Below are positions 8,101-8,543 of a stretch of DNA of 8,543 bases, piece after piece (position 1 is the first letter of the stretch; the number at the start of each line of letters is the position of its first letter). The translations under genes and the position numbers were made by a program. The notes beneath the pieces were generated by a model. That model was given only the letters and a program-made list of their open reading frames with translations, was not told where the DNA came from and ran no database searches. The DNA is from Candidatus Sodaliphilus limicaballi (GTDB lineage Bacteria > Bacteroidota > Bacteroidia > Bacteroidales > Muribaculaceae): positions 1-8,543 of the forward strand of contig JAGHSP010000364.1 of NCBI GenBank assembly GCA_018065815.1. The letters are read 5' to 3'.

Positions 8101-8463
8101 GACAAGTTTGTGGAGAACAACCTTGAGTTTGAGATTGACAGCAGATCAATCTTGCTGATAGGCACAAGCGCCCAGGTCTCACTGGCATCGGACATCATCC
8201 CCGATGGCTTGTTTGACGGCTTAACAGCCCTTCTGGGTACAGCCAACTACAAGGCCGATGACGTGCGTCTCACCTACGTGAGAAATCTGTGGGACGTTAA
8301 CCTGGACGGTAGCCTTGATGTTGTCGATGTCACCGACGTGCTCAATGTGGTTCTAGGCGTTGACGATGCAAACAAGTATGAAGGCCGTGCCGACGTGAAC
8401 AAGAACAATAAAATTGACGTTGATGATATCAATGTATTAATTAACAAGGTTTTGCGTAAATAA
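5170..8463 (+). CDS. Large secreted modular protein, duplicated lectin-like domains, dockerin
   Basis: 1097 residues; signal peptide about 1-21 or 1-22 (hydrophobic core VLVMSLMLIPV, then CAAEY). Order of modules: lectin-like domain A (32-181; FYVMNKGKGTWLGRG ... WIFVSKSDY); Ig-like Big_2-type segment (187-266; NGTVTAVAQGSTTITL); helical FIVAR-like segment (267-341); beta-sandwich (345-457); lectin-like domain B (478-653; VFVYNMATGLFL ... WKFVSREEY); a long helical region (653-800); a galactose-binding-like sandwich (about 803-1037; ALPEGRYRLSAQM, YKADDVRLTYV) with an apparent helical insertion at 901-965; and a dockerin-like pair (1042-1097). No catalytic motif was recognised, so adhesion, glycan binding or scaffolding is the best guess; domain names are by pattern only, and the lectin-like label is tentative. 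It has its own promoter and terminator. The stop TAA is followed directly by TAG in frame. Composition matches its neighbours, with no sign of recent transfer. Confidence 0.85.
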   Translation: MSKLRIAFVLVMSLMLIPVCAAEYAGSDPMQGGEFYVMNKGKGTWLGRGLLDGANAAPQLWEVTLVEGGYNVKQAGAEKYVSITDNLTETNLFGVKYTTTITASDDADVPSTLILAGTPSDGYSMAVPNLYKKVTVSSSKPSRDVTYYFGFNKTLGTKEAVTAVDDNSTWIFVSKSDYDLANAVDPKLESNLAPTLIQGDVIENAFTTDPAGVVPTFAPEGILAYDNGTVTAVAQGSTTITLAVAEGYYNGKYYHAGSRTFDVSVINLDVLKDAIADGKAKLAQLNQNRGFLAGMYAPASIAPLAKAIEDAETLLTNIGNDVSTYLNEEAINDAINAINNFTCTANEVEINAIANPAGELAQGEAVTMGGTGALAMPLQGNTLYKLTVDYTGGELGLNLKNDGKSILKVNTANQSLIEEENAAKHFEQMFFTTTQADYTLDVEALSDSVKYNITLFTAPTVGDEMKGTDLSQVEESTEVFVYNMATGLFLNNKNTCDGGMPTMWTLTRNAETNTWTITNNDKAVGVNLIIPSTSITIPIPILGDQTLGGYSSNVPDSVAVVSNAAEASQFTIQGTADGYTIANTTEWEYFNFADVNLSNIMNLISNGGFPASYTSYLYTGEPVDGASALLAGEYPSMYNARWKFVSREEYEQTVAYRNQVIEALKKTLAESQESIKGIQNSALRKGIANAMMAKAAVLNGIVQTPIVNQFIAPATSELVKAIDECEAAVEYAKVNSMYYVACKEGINNMSNLSSGVFVKGIVLAANTELELCLSTTAMDAAMLALRASATLYAQTVETWAMGQDFTGFVGNNSFSTGGIDKWLPLSAQQLAGLVPSIKDIMDKLPITAEPSATVVDGHLESNSAVMQAVVALPEGRYRLSAQMATSALNDASLYALIVDGGDLIDNIKDVASSLDLSFEDVFKLAEAIIKGGSITDIIKEVSGSINIDADALMKIVADAIQGNAKKVNVNAVKGEGADKFVENNLEFEIDSRSILLIGTSAQVSLASDIIPDGLFDGLTALLGTANYKADDVRLTYVRNLWDVNLDGSLDVVDVTDVLNVVLGVDDANKYEGRADVNKNNKIDVDDINVLINKVLRK
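5269..5712 (+). repeat. Lectin-like domain, copy A of internal duplication
   Basis: Residues 34-181. Landmarks shared with copy B: EFYVMN opening strand with a following WLGRG; LWEVTLVEGGYNV; STLILAGTPSDGYSM; and the closing signature WIFVSKSDY (W170 to Y178). The spacing of short strands and Trp/Gly turns resembles ricin-type beta-trefoil lectins, but the QxW motif is not clear. Confidence 0.65.
6601..7128 (+). repeat. Lectin-like domain, copy B of internal duplication
   Basis: Residues 478-653. It aligns by eye with copy A: EVFVYNMATGLFL, MWTLTRNAETNTWTI, SQFTIQGTADGYTI and closing WKFVSREEY (W642 to Y650). It is longer than copy A, mainly from an Ile/Pro-rich stretch at 528-543 and extra sequence around 590-640. 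The two copies are too diverged for recent duplication. Confidence 0.65.
8293..8460 (+). other. Dockerin-like EF-hand pair (gene 4 C-terminus)
   Basis: Residues 1042-1097. Loop 1 has D1042, N1044, D1046, G1047, D1050, D1053. Loop 2 has D1075, N1077, N1079, N1080, D1083, D1086, so the usual Asp-Gly at positions 5-6 is Asn-Asn. The repeats are 33 residues apart, as in gene 3, and the linker DDANKYEGRAD closely matches DDASRYNGRSD there. Loop 1 has Val-Val and loop 2 Val-Asp at the cohesin-choice positions, so this module is less symmetric than that of gene 3. Confidence 0.83.
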
Positions 8464-8494
8464 TAGACACTACGGTAATAATCGTGAAATCACG

Positions 8495-8537
8495 GGCCGC
8501 TATCTCCCCGAAACAGGTGAGGATGGCGGCCTTTTTT
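8495..8537 (+). terminator. Rho-independent terminator after gene 4
   Basis: A G+C-rich stem (GGCCGC at 8495-8500 pairing with GCGGCC-type bases up to 8531, extended inward through TATC/GATG pairs and imperfect pairs to a GAAACA loop at 8510-8515) is followed by six T (8532-8537). It begins 32 bases after the stop. A small hairpin, CGTG/CACG at 8483-8493, sits just upstream. Confidence 0.88.
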
Positions 8538-8543
8538 CTGAAT

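Noticed and set aside
8483..8494. Small hairpin CGTG-AAAT-CACG before the last terminator
   Set aside because: Only four to five base pairs; too short to support as a separate functional element.
1..8543. CRISPR array, mobile element, tRNA/rRNA or defence system
   Set aside because: No regularly spaced repeats, transposase or integrase motifs, terminal inverted repeats or RNA-gene-like sequences were seen; the window is filled by four secreted-protein genes.

Overview
The window looks like chromosomal DNA from a member of the Bacteroidota, order Bacteroidales. This rests on a Por/type IX secretion (T9SS) sorting domain, genes without Shine-Dalgarno sequences, a TAnnTTTG-type -7 promoter element, and large secreted proteins ending in dockerin-like EF-hand pairs. 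Base composition looks close to 50% GC in the genes, with AT-rich gaps. A gut lineage such as Muribaculaceae or Prevotella-like bacteria is plausible, but the family cannot be fixed from the sequence alone.

Layout: four plus-strand genes fill almost the whole window, and all four products begin with a signal peptide. (1) 16-903: an exported PD40/TolB-like beta-propeller protein. (2) 924-3332, only 20 bases later and probably in the same operon: a zinc-dependent N-acetylmuramoyl-L-alanine amidase (Amidase_3) with all metal and catalytic residues visible, followed by a carboxypeptidase-regulatory-like domain, Ig-like domains, a beta-sandwich and a C-terminal T9SS sorting domain. (3) 3413-4894, after a gap with a strong hairpin and a tandem AT-rich 9-mer: a protein with two Ig-like (ASH/HYDIN-like) domains, a choice-of-anchor-J-like jelly roll and a C-terminal dockerin-like pair. 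A clear intrinsic terminator follows. (4) 5170-8463, behind its own Bacteroidetes-type promoter: a 1097-residue modular protein with an internally duplicated lectin-like/helical/beta-sandwich architecture, also ending in a dockerin-like pair. A second intrinsic terminator closes the window.

How the genes may work together (inference): the locus encodes envelope or extracellular proteins acting on peptidoglycan or other glycans. The amidase carries the T9SS tag, while the next two proteins carry closely related dockerin-like tags (same 33-residue spacing, similar inter-repeat linker) instead. This suggests two different routes to the surface or to a complex, but no cohesin or other partner is present here. 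No RNA gene, mobile element, CRISPR array or defence system was seen. The most unusual items are the mixed C-terminal tags and the two-level duplication in the last protein.
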